Below are positions 34,480-47,793 of a stretch of DNA of 64,000 bases, piece by piece. This stretch comes from Planococcus citri (taxonomy: Eukaryota; Arthropoda; Insecta; Hemiptera; Pseudococcidae): positions 8,742,001-8,806,000 of the forward strand of contig NC_088681.1 in the NCBI RefSeq assembly GCF_950023065.1, written 5' to 3'. Numbering within the stretch: position 1 is the stretch's first letter; every line of letters starts with the position of its first letter. A program made the translations under genes and the position numbers. The notes under the pieces were generated by a model, which was not told where the DNA came from, did no database searches, and was given only the letters and a program-made list of their open reading frames with translations.

Positions 34480-35225
34480 AATTGAACTCCCACACATCAA
34501 AAACTACTACTTTTGGGCCATTCTGAAGCCTCCAGGGAGTTTTTGATTTTCTCCAGAAACTTCAAATCACTCTGGAAAGGCCAAAAATGAACTTAAGCAA
34601 CTGCAACTTTGGTCAATGCTTATTGTACACCCTCTCGACTGTTTCAAGTAGTTATCGTCAAATTCCAGGAACGGGAATTTGAAAGTGAATTTTTGACTAA
34701 ATTGCAATTCCAGAAAATTTGAAAAAATCGAATTTTCACCCAAGGTGCAAAACGAGCAGTTTTTTTGGCAACATATCGTCTGGTGAGTCTACAAGATCAT
34801 CCAACTCAAAAACAATCAAAATTTGACCATTTTGGAGGCTCACTAGCAATGTTTTAAAATTTCTCCAGGAATTTCAAATCGCACTGGAAGAATGAAAAAC
34901 GAACTTTAGCACCGATTACTTTGATATTATTTTTTCTTTGAAAATGAGATTTTTCTCGCTTTTTCTGGAATTTACAAATTGGTAAAAAAAAATCGCTTTA
35001 GAACTCAAAACTCTTGTAATTTCGTATTAGTTGCTTAAAACGGTCCAGATGGTGCCCAATAAGTATCGACCAAAGTTACAGTTGCTGAAATTACTACTCG
35101 TCCCTTCCAAAGTAATTCAAAATTTCTGGAGAAAAACAAAAAATCGCTGGAGGCTCCAGATGGGTTCAGAACTAGCATTTTTGTTAATGTGTGGTTGAAG
35201 AAATTGTTCACAATTCGTTCACTAT
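34480..35225. mobile_element. Old fold-back element, diverged arms
   Basis: The left half (GCCTCCAGGGAGTTTTTGAT, TTTCTCCAGAAACTTCAAAT, AACTTTGGTCAATGCTTATT) is mirrored on the right by the reverse complements of GGAGCCTCCAGCGATTTTTT, TTTCTCCAGAAATTTTGAAT and AACTTTGGTCGATACTTATT. Arms are about 200 bp. It belongs with the TGGAGCCTCCAG family at 16.4-18.2 kb. Confidence 0.7.
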
Positions 35226-35589
35226 TCTCGAAAAATTTCATCCTTGATGACAAATTTTTAATCACCCTCGAAGTAGCTTTTTTGAATTTTTTGAATTTTG
35301 AAAAATTTAGCAAAAATAAAAACATGAACTAATTGAACTATTTTAAACTTCAATAATTTTAAATTTTGGTTAATGGAGTTTTACAACATTTTCTTTCAAC
35401 CTAGCTTGGTTTCGTTCATATTTCTTTTTCTTTTTTTTTTTACAAATTTTCAAAAATTTCATTTTTTGATACCTAGTACCTCTTTGAAGAACAAAAAGTT
35501 CTAATAATGTTGAATAAATTTCAAAAGTATCTGTTTCTTTATCTATTATTTTCCCAACTGATTGAACTGCGTTTTCAGCGTTACGGTTA

Positions 35590-36560
35590 CAAAGTTGTCA
35601 GCATCACATTCTGCCAAAAGTACAAAATAGTAAAAAATCTCAGCTCATTAAAATTCCCATTTTTGTTACCAACCAAGTATTTTTATTTCTTTAAAATTGC
35701 ACAAAAATCGGTCTTTTTTGACAAAGAACCCCAAAAAGTCCCACTTTTTGATCGAAAATTTTGAAAAAATCTCCCATTTTCAAAGTTGTCAAAAATTCTC
35801 GGTTTCCGAAAATTGACGGAAAATCCTCTTTTTTTTACAAAATATTAAAAAAAAAAAACTATTTTTTTTTCAAAAATTGTCCAAGTCTCATTTTCAACCT
35901 AAAATTGGCTAAAAATTACCAAAAAGTTTTTTCAACCTCTAAAAGCAAAAAAAGTATCGTTTTGGGAAAAAAATTGCGAACTGATTAAATTTTTTTACCA
36001 GGCAATAATTCACAAAAATTACTAATTTTTGCTAAAATTATCAAATTTTGTTTTTTGACAAAAATTTTTGCCTTTCATCTGGATTTTTACTTTTTTTCAA
36101 AAAGTATCACTTCTTGATCAAAAAAGTCTCCCATTTTTCATGTTGTCAAAAATTCTTGCTTTCCAAAAATTGACGGAAAATTTTTGTTTTTTTTTTGCAT
36201 ACAAAATATTCCAAAAAAAAATTTACTTTTTTCCAAAACTAGTCCAAAAGTATGATTTTTTACCTAAAGTTGGCCAAAATTATCAAAAAGTTCCGTTTTT
36301 TATCCAAAAAATGCAAAAAAAGTCTTTCTTTGCGAAAAAAATTGCCAACTAATTGAATTTTTTTACCAGGCAATAATTCACAAAAATTGCTGATTTTTGG
36401 TAAAATTAACAAATTCTCCTTTTTGACAAAAATTTTCGCTTTTTAGCATTTTTACTTTTTTTCCAAAAATTAGGTAGGTATCCATAAGGTCTCGCTTTTC
36501 TGCCAGAAATTGCCAAAAAGTCACTTTTATGCCAATAACTCCCAAAATGTTCTTATTTAT
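35590..36560. repeat. GGCAAAAA-type repeat, inverted block
   Basis: Same family as at 8.4-11.1 kb but in opposite orientation (TTGCCAAAAAG, GTCAAAAATTCTCG). It contains a direct duplication of about 310 bases: AAATTTTTTTACCAGGCAAT occurs at about 35,987 and again at about 36,354, and 'GTTGTCAAAAATTCT' phrases also pair. Confidence 0.8.
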
Positions 36561-36599
36561 TCCCATAAAAGCACAAGAACAACCTCAAAATCATTCAAA

Positions 36600-38255
36600 T
36601 TTCCCAAAAGTTGATGAAAACCATGTGAAATAATGTGGAAATAGCACAAATTGCCCAAAACATGGCGAATCACCTATTAAAATTAAAAGTACTGAAAGAG
36701 CATGTTGAGGGAAAAAGCAAAGATAAAATCACAAAGATCAGCAACTACCCTACGGTCAAAAGTATTTTAAATAATTCCAAAAAAACGAGGAAACACGAGT
36801 GGAAATTTATCAAAATACGTGTAATAAAATTTAAAACTATTTTCGCGAACACGATACTACGACTAAATAAACTTTACTCGTACTGGGAAATGCAGGTTTT
36901 TCCAAGTTTTGGCAAAGTTGAGAAATGTATTTTGCGAGCTTGAAATGCCTGCAAGGGTCCGCAGTAGTTTGATGTTTATTGTGAGAATGCCTTTGAGCTA
37001 ACAGCTGGAACCTCCTATCTTGTATATCTAAATGCGTCATTTGTAGACATACCAGTAGGTAAATAAATCTACATATCTATAAACTCGACGTGTTTTGATT
37101 TCAAATTGAAAAATACGCGGGGAAAAAACCGAAAAAATTGTATTAAAAATACGATTGATTGATTTTCCCAACAAGCGGAAGTATACCAAAGGGTGGCTCA
37201 AGTAGGTAGCTCAAAACTGAAGAAAAAAAGTTTTAAATTCGCTTCATTCAACCTGCAAACCTACTTAACCACAGTCCAGCTCCAGCTCCCAGAGAAAGAG
37301 AGACGATCGCGTGCCAATAGACAGTGTTACGTCTAACACGTTGAAAAATTTCAGGAATTCGACTAAAATATCTTCGGTATACCTAAAAGATGTGGAAGGG
37401 AAAAAGAGCAGGGAAAAAACCACAACAATCCGGGCGTAAGGTTATACCTATACCGAGAGATGGTACGGTGCGGTGTTATTTTTGAAAACATACACGATAT
37501 GCTAATTACCGAGATAAACGAGTTGCATTAAACCGGCTCAGGTTAATGTGATCACTACGTGTATAAAGAGTTCAGTTCATCCGAGTGGTATTGACCGCGA
37601 ATAACTCGTCTCAGGTATTCTTCGAATTTCGTCCTGTTGCGCGCATCTTGCATCTTATAATACGAATACAACAGACCAGAGACCAGAGAGTGTGTTTAAT
37701 AAACAACGAGCTCACGCAGTCGAATATTATTTCTTAGAATGAAATAAAAATTATTATTTAAAAATTAAAAAAATGGTAAAAATTATCACGATGGAAAAAA
37801 AATATGTGACATGGATGATAATTAAACCGTGACACTGGATGCCTTTATACCTTGTACATAATTTCGCGCCCGCATTTTGGGTGCACTTTGCCAACTACCT
37901 ACATCATTTTTCATGGTGCCATATGTACCATTCTTTTTTTCTGGAGACCGTTCTGTCTATACGGTGTTTTTGCATCGATTCGCAATTATTGAGTATTGAA
38001 GTAGGTACTTACAGTTAGTTGTGCAGACGAGTACAAGGTGTCTGGAAAATTTTACTACCGGTGTCAACTTTTTTCTTTTTTTGAGACATTTTTGCAATGT
38101 CATTTTTCATTAAATACCTATTGTACGGTTTTCTTTAAAAAGTGGGAAAATTCTTACAGATGAGAATCCCATTTGACAGAAAAATGTTTGAACTATAGGC
38201 AAAGCTAAATTGAAAGAACATCGAGTCAAAATTTAAGTTGTCAAGTTCATTTTTC
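36600..38255. promoter_or_regulatory. Non-repetitive, CpG-richer island, possible alternative promoter
   Basis: Sequence at 37.25-37.75 kb is less AT-rich than its surroundings and not repeated in the window. TATAAA at 37,562-37,567 is followed by a possible donor CTCAG|GTATTC at about 37,615. No coding exon is recognised, and no good initiator lies at the right distance. Listed as a candidate only. Confidence 0.25.
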
Positions 38256-40205
38256 AATTTTTTGGTGAATTTTTGAAAATCAAATTTGGGCTAAAAATCA
38301 GAATTTTATCAAATGAATCCGCAAACCTGAAATTTTTGGCATCTGAAATCTATACTGACAATGAGAATTGTTTCAAGCCATTTTGAGTAGTTCTGGAGTT
38401 TCCGGCAGATTTTCGCAAGTTGAAATTTCAGTTTTTGGTGATTTCGAACGTACGTTTTTAATGTTTTGTGCAATTTTTACTGAAATGACTCTGATGCAAG
38501 AATTCTTTATGCCATTTTAAATTACATTAAAATTAATTTATTAAAATAACGTTTTGATCGACTTTTCCTAAATTTTGACGAATTTTCCTAAATTTTGATC
38601 AGTTTTTGGCACTTTTGAATAATATTAATGTTTCTTACGCGTTCTCTTTTTTTTGGGGGGGGGGCAGGTTTTGCGTAATTTGACCAAATATCATCAATTT
38701 TTTATAATCTTTATTGATTTTGGTGCTTTTGAGAGATTTTTCATTTTTTGTCAATTTTAACACTTTTTTTACGATGTTTTATGCTAAATTTACTCAATTT
38801 TCTCAAATTTCGCTGAAATTTCATTGCTCTTTTTTTTTAGCAAAATTTGACTAATTTGAATGGTTTTTAGAATGTGTTTTTTTTTGCCATTTTAGCATGG
38901 TTAATACTGAAATGCTGAGAATTTTAATAACACTTGATAAATTTTTGGAGATTTTTAATAATTTTGACGATATTTTTGATGTTTATCGTCGTTTTAACAA
39001 GTTTTTAATCTTTTATTGTTACGGATTTTTCAGCGAATTTTGCCAAATTTTCCAAGAACTTGGTCAGTCTTTGCGAATTTGAAATAATATAAAAAATGCT
39101 TTTAATACTTAGTATTCTTAACACGTTTTGATGGAGTTTCAACCAATTTTTGCTGAATGCTGTCAGATTTTTTTCTGAAAGATCACTTATTGATAGTTTT
39201 TTCAATGCTTTTCATGTGGTTTTTTTTGTTTTGTTTTTTTTTTAACACAATTTAGCAAATTCTTATGCAAGTTTTGCTTAATCAATTTGATAACTGAGAA
39301 TAATATTCTCAAGATTTTATGCAATTTTCAGCATGTTTTTGAGATGTTTCATCCAAAATTTTGATAAATTTTGATCAACTTTTCCGAAATTTTGGCGATA
39401 ATGTAAGAATTTCAAGTGTTTAAAGTTTCATGCATTTCACGAAAATTTAAAAATACCTAATGTACAAATTTTATCGTTTTCTTTTTTTCAATTTTTAACG
39501 ATTTATCGCTTTTTACGCATTTTTGTATCACTTAGAACATGTTTCAGTTGAATTTTAAGCGATATCATTTAGTGCTATCGTACTTTTTTATGATTTTGTT
39601 AATTTTTGCATAATTTTTTGCGATTTAATGCTTTTTTACAATTTTTTTTAGCAGTTTTTGTTCAAGTTGGTCAAATTTTACCAGTTTGTGATAATTGAAT
39701 GATTTTTTTTTTTTTAAACAATGTTTTGAGCAGTTCTCATCAGAATTTATCAGATTTTACTGAAAATTCGTTTATTTTCATCTACTTACTATTCGAAAAT
39801 ATTATTGTTTTTTTTCAGTACTTACTTTTGGACATTTTTAATACGTTTTAAGAACCTTTTCTGCAATTTTCACAAAATGTTCCTTTTAATCGACTGTTGG
39901 TAATTTTAATGACCTTACTTACTGTTTTTTCAAGACATAATATTTTTATGCAACTTAATTGAGCATTTTTTAGATATTTTAACGATCTTCTGTGCAACTT
40001 TTTCAACATTTTGTCAAATTTAAATGAAAGTTGATCATTTTTTGGTAGTTTTTAAATATTTTGAGTGTTTCTAAAAATTTTATTACGCTATTTGAATTTA
40101 TTTAAAAGATGTTCTATGTATATCTTGGACAGTTTTTTTTAGTAATTGTCAATGATTTGAATTGTTTTTTTTTTTTTTTTTTTTAAATTTTGCCAGTTTT
40201 TGATT
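38256..40205. repeat. T-rich degenerate repeat tract
   Basis: Decayed units around TTTTGCGAATTTT, TTTGATCAGTTTTT and TTTTACGATTT across 1.9 kb, T-rich on this strand, with G and T runs. The first 170 bases resemble the end of the 16.4-kb fold-back family. No coding content. Confidence 0.6.
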
Positions 40206-40209
40206 AGTT

Positions 40210-40760
40210 ATGATTATTTTAAGCACCATATCAAAGGATATACCATTTCTGAAACAAAGGAAATATTTTGGAATACAGTAGTTCCATTTTTGGTTGTCAT
40301 TTTTGAAAAAAATTGAGAAAAATAGCCCAAAACTTCTCATTTTTCTTGGTTTTTTGAAATTATCAATGACCAAATAATTGTCACTTCCGCATGCTTCGAA
40401 ATATTTGCTCAGTTCCAAAGAAAATTCCTTCGATGTTTCAGCACAATTTCGAAATATTTAGGAAAAAAAAATTTGCCAAATACGAATTTATACCCAAAAA
40501 TTGATGATTTGCAAATTTTCAAACACTCAGTATTGGGTTTGAACCCTAAAAGTGGTTTTCGATTTTGTTGGCAATGGCTTAGGTTGTGGCAGAATCCCAT
40601 ATTTCATCTTTTGGAACTGGTCTACTTTTCACAAAACTGTTTTGCAAGGGGGAGGAGGGGGTCAAAAAACCACGATTTTTTTCAAACATTTTTCCTCATC
40701 TTTGAAGACTTATCATTTACCCCCCCCCATCCCCCCACCAGCTCCCGAACCCTTATGGCT
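40210..40760 (+). repeat. Dispersed ~570-bp repeat, copy 2
   Basis: Collinear with 31,640-32,215, same orientation. It ends in a run of C near 40,725. Confidence 0.75.
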
Positions 40761-40884
40761 CGAAAATTTTTCTTGAGTGACATTCTAACTTGAAAATGCT
40801 GAAGATCTTTACAGAATTTGTTCAAAATCCTAAAAAAAAATGTTTCCGACCCACCCCAATGTTTACCTATATTGTAAGGCAGAG

Positions 40885-41820
40885 TGGTCATTCCATGTCA
40901 ACTCAACCAAAAAATGTGATTTTGAAAGTCATGTTTTTCGATTTCACTCAAATTTTGTTTACAATAATGCACCCACTCAATAAATAAGAACCCCGCGACC
41001 AAGTTGGTCCCAGCCTCGTCAGGGGCAGGTTGGGGGGCTTCCATTATTTTCACATTGTCTCGAGGTACTCAACTTCAGCAGCGCATTCCTCCAAAGCTAT
41101 AATACTTTGATCAAAACTAATTTCACAGCTCAAAAAGGCACTGAATTCTAAACCTTTTAAGCATTTTGAAATTTTCAAAAGTTGAAAGTTGAACTTGTTC
41201 AAATTTCAAAATGGCGCTGTGAGTGGAAGCTACCATTTAAAATTTCGAAAAAATTTCCATAGATGTATCTTTTGATATTTTTTCGAAATATTTCATTTTC
41301 GAGATGGGATCTTTTGATGGAGAAAGAGCACCCCCTCCCCCAAATTTGGGCAAAACTTTCAAAAAAAAATCTGGGGCATGTGACATATCGAATTGTACGT
41401 TTTTGGTGACGTTGAACACGAATATGACGTCAGATTTTCGATTGGACCTCATCCACGGCCCCCAGCACCTCCACAAATGGGGTAAAAGTTCAAAAAAGTG
41501 TTTTGTTCGTGCGACACACGGAATATTATGTTTTTGGTGACGCTGAACACGAATATGAAGTCAGATTTTTGATTGGACTCATCCACTGCCCTTAGCATCC
41601 CCTCAAGGAGGAGGGGGGGTTACCTAAAAAAATGGTTTCATTCGTGTGACACATGAAATAGTATGTTTTCGATATCGCTGAACACGAATATAGCCTTAGT
41701 TTTTCAAATTAACCTCACCCATGGCTCCAGAACCTCCCCCAATGGGTAAAGGGGGCAGTGGATGAGTCTAATAAAAAATCTGACGTCATATTCGTGTGAG
41801 TTGAGGTGGAATGATCGACC
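40885..41820. mobile_element. Possible element with imperfect inverted ends around a ~133-bp tandem array
   Basis: GGTCATTCCATGTCAACTCA near 40,889 is roughly mirrored by GAGTTGAGGTGGAATGATC near 41,798. Inside, 41,330-41,790 holds about 3.5 units starting near 41,396, 41,528 and 41,663, each with TGAACACGAATATGA followed by CAGATTTT and a CTCATCCAC.GCCC phrase. A single inverted unit (ATCTGACGTCATATTCGTG) closes the right side. The same phrase recurs in the 55.4-56.6-kb palindrome. Confidence 0.55.
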
Positions 41821-41829
41821 CTAGGGGGA

Positions 41830-42970
41830 TATAAAAACTGGTTGCTGTCTTTGCTGTCTGCTACATACACGTACGTTGATGCAAACGCAAAACCTTGGCT
41901 TTTTATACGTACAATTGTAAGTCGATAATGAAGGTTTCTTCGTAACAGAACGGATGCAATCTCTCTTCTCTACTGTATCTATACAAATGCAAATTACTGC
42001 AAGGCGCTATTGACAGTTGGTCAGTAGGTTTTCTAGTATCTATGATACGTACAAAAAGCAGTAAAAAAAATTACTCGATACGTTCTATCAATGCGAGGTG
42101 ATCAGTGCTGAAGCACCATGGTACCTATTCTAATTGCACATATGGACTGAGATCATCACATGTGCTCGTAGAATGCTGCTTACTGTATTTGTAATTTCGA
42201 TTCTTAGACGAATTCAGAGTAGAGCATCGTTGACCAGTGTGTGTGTGCTTCTACGATGGCATATTAATTGAAAAACGACACACTGGTCAACCCAACAACA
42301 AAACGACCATATTGCATCCATTTACGAGTCGTATACTTGCATATGCGAGTAATCTAACGTTACATATACGTGTACGTAGCTACACGTACAATTACGCGAG
42401 CATACAAGCTTATAGACTGCATTTTACTCGCACACATGCACATCATGATGTCCACGTAGGTAGAGACTCGAGTCAGTTCAGTACATACAGGTATACGAGA
42501 AGATATATAGACTCGTACATCATTCAGTAAACATGTCAGCGTTAAAGGATTAACTGTATATCATGCTTGTTTGACATATTGCTCGTATTCCGATAGAATT
42601 CGCACCGTAAAACAGACTATACTGTACAGACTACAGAGTACGCGCTATACGTCGCTGTTCGCGTTCGCTCGATGAACCAGTTATATGTTACGCTACTAAT
42701 ACACTCTCGCGCTCTATATGCCATGTAATTGCCAACAGTTATACGCTCTGTGTTCTTTTTTTTAATCATTTTTTTCCATTTTACTCGACTCCCTGCTGCC
42801 GTCTTGCTGATCAGTACGACCGACCAATGGTCAGATTTTTAATTTTATGAATTAACTCACATCGAAACGACCAGCACATCTTATAGGATGGTGAAGTGCG
42901 GCGCCACCGCACTCGCACTGTGAGCACGTTCTAACGGTACACTTATGTCGATATCGAAGCCGGCAGTTTA
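41830..42970. other. Non-repetitive CpG-richer segment, no coding gene
   Basis: Rich in CGTA/TACG words, without minisatellite units. It could be an enhancer, a promoter or a non-coding transcript. A GTGCGGCGCCACCGCAC imperfect palindrome lies near 42,897. Short frames have no recognisable domain. Confidence 0.4.
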
Positions 42971-43841
42971 TAATTCTCAGGTTGGCAGTTTTTTTTTTTT
43001 TACAAACACCTCGGTTGTTGCTATCTCTGGCGTAATTAAAATTGACTCGATATGCTTAATTATTCGAGTTTAATGGTTATTTCCTCGTTTCATTAATTGA
43101 CTTTTTTTTTTTGGTGAGCTGCTGGTTGACGACGGTATTGATGGTGTTTTTGATTCGGGTGTCGTCTGAATTGTCTGTGAATGGCGATTATTTTGGGTGG
43201 AGGGGTGTTTGAGTATTTGGTTTAGATTGGAGGACTCAGGAGGTGATGATTGGGGGGGGGGTGATTCGAATCGTGATTTTGATAGAGAATGATGTGATTT
43301 GATTCGTGATTCGGTCATTTTTTTAAACAAGCGAATCCGATTTGTAATTCATAATTTACCTACCTATAACAACTGAAAAAAAGCTGAAAACTTGCTTGAG
43401 GCTTCAAAACAGCTCAAAACCATCACCAATCGACTCGTCAAGAGGATGAAAATAAGGTGTAAACTAAATTTCATCCTTTTATTTTAATTTAATGAAATTT
43501 CGATTTTTTCATCGGAAATGGGACATGCTTTGAATTTTTGAAAATTTGCCAAAAATTGAGAAATCAATTCCAGTGGTTGAAATTATCGACAGTGGTGTAT
43601 TTTAGGGTCCTCTTTCGATCCTCTCTTTAACAAAAAACATTTTTGTATTCGTTGGGAAACCTTTGAGGACCATTCCATGCCAAATCTGCCAACATTTGCA
43701 CAAAGGGTCGTCAATTTTTTTCACATTTTGCATGTCAATAGAGGTTATCAAACGATTAAAAATGGCGCAAACTGGAGCTCCCCACAGTTTTTTTTTGGGA
43801 AGGAGAGGCATTTGAAAATTTTTAATTTTTGGCTACGTCTG

Positions 43842-45632
43842 TCATCATCATCATCATCAACGTCATAGTTGCAAGCGACTAGTGTGCCCCCAACAACGAC
43901 CGCCACTCCTCTCTGTCTTGAGCTAGCATGGCCACATTCGCAACTGAACCAGCTATTTTCCAGACTGTATTGGTCCACCTTGTTGGAGATCTTCCTCTCC
44001 CTCGTGTTCCGGGGACCTTGCCAAAGAGAATTCCTTTTTCAATGTTTTCCGGTCCTCTTCTGGCTATGTGTCCAAAATAACTCATTATCCTGGTCTCACA
44101 TATATTATTTAGCCTAGTTGGTTCTTGCAGTTGTTTCACAATTGATGCATTCGTTCAGTGCGCAGTGTATGGTATCCTCAACATCCTGCGCCACACCCAC
44201 ATTTCAAAAGCATCAATTCTTGTTTGATCATCTTGCTTCAATGTCCAGGTCTCCGCTCCATACAAGAAAACTGGGAAAACTAGCGTCCTGATTAGTCTCT
44301 TCCTTGTTTTTATGGAGATTTTCCAGTTGGTGGTGACTTTTCTCCATTGAGACATCGCTGCTTTCCCAAGAGCTATTCATCTTCTGATTTCATTGGCTGA
44401 TCCTCCATCAGCATTCACCAGTGAACCCAAGTAAATAAATGAGTTCACTTTTTCGAATTCATTCAAGGCTTCAGATTCTGGTAGGTGTCCAGCTCTATCA
44501 ACTACCATGACCTTGGTTTTCCCCGCATTTATGAGGAGTCCCGTGTCTTCACTGACCATCCTGACTCACTTGATCAGTTCTGCCGTTCTGCCAGTTCCTC
44601 TTCACTAGCGGCTATTAAGGTGGTATCATCAGCGTAGCGGAGATTGGAGATTCTTCTTCCTCCTATCTTGATGCCACCTTCCTAGTTCTCTAAGGCTTTC
44701 TGCATGATGTACTTGCCATAGATGTTGAACAACACAGGCAAGAGTATGCAGCCCTGTCTTACTCCTTGTTCTGACTGAAACAGGATTTACTCTTCTCCAT
44801 CTACTCTCACCATCATCTCATTCTTGTCATACAGCAATTTGATCAGCTCAGTTAGGTGCTCTGGAACTCCCATCTCGCGTAGTATCTCATATAGCTTTAT
44901 CCAGTTGACACAGTCAAAGGCCTTTCCATAATCAATGAAGCATAGTACCGCAGGGATGTTGAATTCGCGAAACTTTTTGATTATTTGTCTGATATTCAAG
45001 ATCTGCTCTCTTGTTCCTCTTCCAGGCATAAATCCTGCTTGTTCAGGTGGAATCTGCCTATGTAAGTATGCCTTGACTCTGTTGTTGATTATTCGGAGCA
45101 TCACTTTACTGGCATGTGGAATTAGGGCTATTGTGCGATAGTTGGCACAATTTTTTGTATCACCTTTCTTGTGTAGCGGGATTAACACTGATTTGTACCA
45201 ATCTTCTGGCCATTCTCTTTTGTGCCATTTGTTGTTGCATATCTTCCAGATCACCTTTTCTGCTTTCTTACCCATGGACTGTAGTACCTCAGCCTCAATA
45301 CCATCACATCCAGGCACTTTATGTTTTCTCAACGCCTTGATGGCATCTCTCACTTTGTCAAGTAAGATTTCTGGCTCTTCTACAACATCTACTTCAATTC
45401 CTGGTACTTCATTGTTGTTTGGGTTCTGTGGTTCACTCCGATTTAGCTTGCTACAATACAATCTCCAGTTCTCTAGAATCTTTTTAGAGTCCCATGCAAC
45501 TGTACCATCCTCAGCTGAGATTTCACGTGATTGTGGTTTAAAATCTCTGGTGATCTGTTTCATCTTCTTAAATAGTACGCTTGATTCGTTGTGGTCAGCA
45601 TGTTCTTGAGTCTGTGGCAGTGGTTTTAATCA
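43842..45632 (-). pseudogene. Decayed RTE-type LINE: reverse transcriptase to 3' tail
   Basis: On the minus strand, from about 45,632 leftwards: an open frame (45563-44787) with RT motifs (KHKVPGCDGIEAEVLQS, WKSVLIPLHKKGD-like, NYRTIALI, PPEQAGFMPGRGT, CFIDYGKAFDCVNW), then GVRQGCILLPVLFNIY and the catalytic YADD at 44,636-44,625. It continues through NAGKTKVMVV, FLYGAETWTLKQDDQTRIDA and FGHIARRGPENIEKGILF to EWRSLLGAH. Three in-frame stops and at least two frameshifts disable it. A very short 3' UTR runs into a (GAT)n tail at 43,859-43,842. The tail and the C-terminal WTLK..RIDAFE, FGH...R pattern fit the RTE clade. The endonuclease domain is missing (5' truncation). Confidence 0.88.
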
Positions 45633-46019
45633 ACTTTGAGGCTCAAACTTTTTTTTCATTTTATTCGACATTTCATGGGATATTTGCTCATGGTGCCTAA
45701 ATCAGTGTTGCCACTTTGGATGATGTTAAAAAAATCAGTTTAAAAGCTTGCAATTAAAATGAAAGTATGAAAGCACGGATTGTAAATTCTGAAAAAAATC
45801 TCAAGAATATCCCTTTTTATGTAGAATAACGCACCAAAAAATAACGATGATGTTTTTTGATATTTTTGAGAAGATAATTTTTAAAGATTGTGAGCAATGT
45901 GAGCATAGTAAGTAGATAAATAATAGAACAAAATTGCTATAAAAAATACAAAAAAATTTTGTTTCTGTGATGTTAAAAAACTTAATCATTTTCTTTGTAG
46001 AAGAGAGACGAATAAAAAA

Positions 46020-46560
46020 TTTTTCTTGCCTTTTTTTTCAATTTGAACAATATCGAACTTTTTTTTTGAAATTCTGAACATTTTTTCTAAAACTGGAACA
46101 ATTTGCTTGAATTTTTATTTTTTTTCAAATTTCAAATTTCAAGTTTTACAATTTTTCTTGAAATTTGAACAATTTTTTTTTTAATCAAGCAGTAATGGAT
46201 GAGTTTTCCATATTTCGATTCCTTTTTCAAAGTTTTTAACCGTTTTTCTGAATTCATGAAATTTTTTCTACAAATTGAACAGTTATTTACAATTTTGAAC
46301 ATTTTTTCCAAACTTTGAACAGTTCTGCTAATCAATTTTTTATTATTGTCAACATCTTCTCTGAATTCGTACAGTTTTTTTTAAACATAATATGAACACT
46401 TTTTTGAACAGATTTTCTAAGTGTTGAACACTTATCCAATATCCACCCACACATCAAACACTTCTTGCAAAATTTGAACGATTGATCTAACTTTTGGATA
46501 TTTTTTCTAAACCTTACACAATCTTTTAAAAATATTTTCTCTAAAATATCATCACAGTAG
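46020..46560. repeat. Degenerate repeat of GAACATTTTTTCTAAA type
   Basis: Units such as TTTGAACAATTTTTCTTGAA, roughly 25-35 bases. The reverse complement is the same family as the 49-51.6-kb block, so the two lie inverted on either side of the predicted promoter. Confidence 0.7.
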
Positions 46561-47793
46561 GCATACAGTATACATTAATATATATATAAATCATGAAAAC
46601 TACAACTCAAATCCTAAAAATAAAGAAAGCAGGAAAACATAAGCAAGGAAATTTCTGACTTTTCTTAAAATAGATGCTGGAATATTCGTGAAAAAATAAA
46701 CACGACAAATTCATGCATGGAAAAGCGTAGGTGTAGGCATCCGGAAAATACGACCACTAGTTGGAAGGTATAACAAAAACATCTATTCGTAGCCTTTTCA
46801 TTTTCACGTTATCGCCAAAACATTAAAACCCACCTAGCAAATTATTCATAATATATACATATAAGTCGTAATATTGAACGAAAACGTCACGAAATTATTG
46901 ATAATGGGCAATAAAAATCCCCGAATTGTACCAACGCAAAGATCGTCAACAAAGTCTTTTTTTTGATGCTTATTCTTCGCGTAGGACAACACAAAACCCA
47001 GCAAAATTATTTCCCACTTGATAGTATGACAAGAGAATTTACATTGCGACGTTCATGTAAGTATTTTCCTACTCCTTGCAAAAGCACGAAAACCCACGTT
47101 CAAAAATTGCCCGCAGTCTTCCGCCTATTCTTTTTAGTTTTCTTAGTGATGTAAATTTTTCATTACATTATGGACTTCCTCAGTCCACCATTTTTGATAA
47201 GTTTAAGTAGGCACGTCATCAAATTCGTACGTGGATTTTTAGTGAACCTTATCCGAGTGCAAAGCAAACCATCCAAGTCGTCGGGTACGGGGTTATTGAA
47301 ATAAGCTAATATTAGCCATATTAACTCAGCTGTTCCAGTTCGTTAAATAAATAGGTGTATAAGGCCGTGGCCGTTTAAAAGCGCTGAAAAGCTGTAGCCT
47401 TGAAAGCGCGGAACTAAATATAAACATTACCCTATAGTTTCAAAACACGACGAGAGTATAAGTATTTTCTCTTCACTCGTCCTCGTTACTCTGGCGCTGG
47501 AAAATTATCCTATGAAAATGGTCTGGCAGAATTTGTACGTAAAAAAAAACACAATTCTACTCGACTCTGACTCAATACTGAGCGAAATAATGACAAAAGA
47601 GTGTACACCTGTACATTAATTGACTTTGGAATTTTTTTATTATCATTTTTTTTTTTTTTTTTTTTTCAAAGAAGTCCGAAAAAGTATGAATAATTAATAT
47701 AAACGCGAGTTAGGCATCATTTCGCCGAGCAAAGCAAATGTTCAAGTGGAGGTACCTCTTTCTGTAAGCCTACAGTTCGTTTGTGAGTTCATG

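Noticed and set aside
45142..45609. 155-codon plus-strand frame
   Set aside because: Antisense shadow of the LINE reverse transcriptase.
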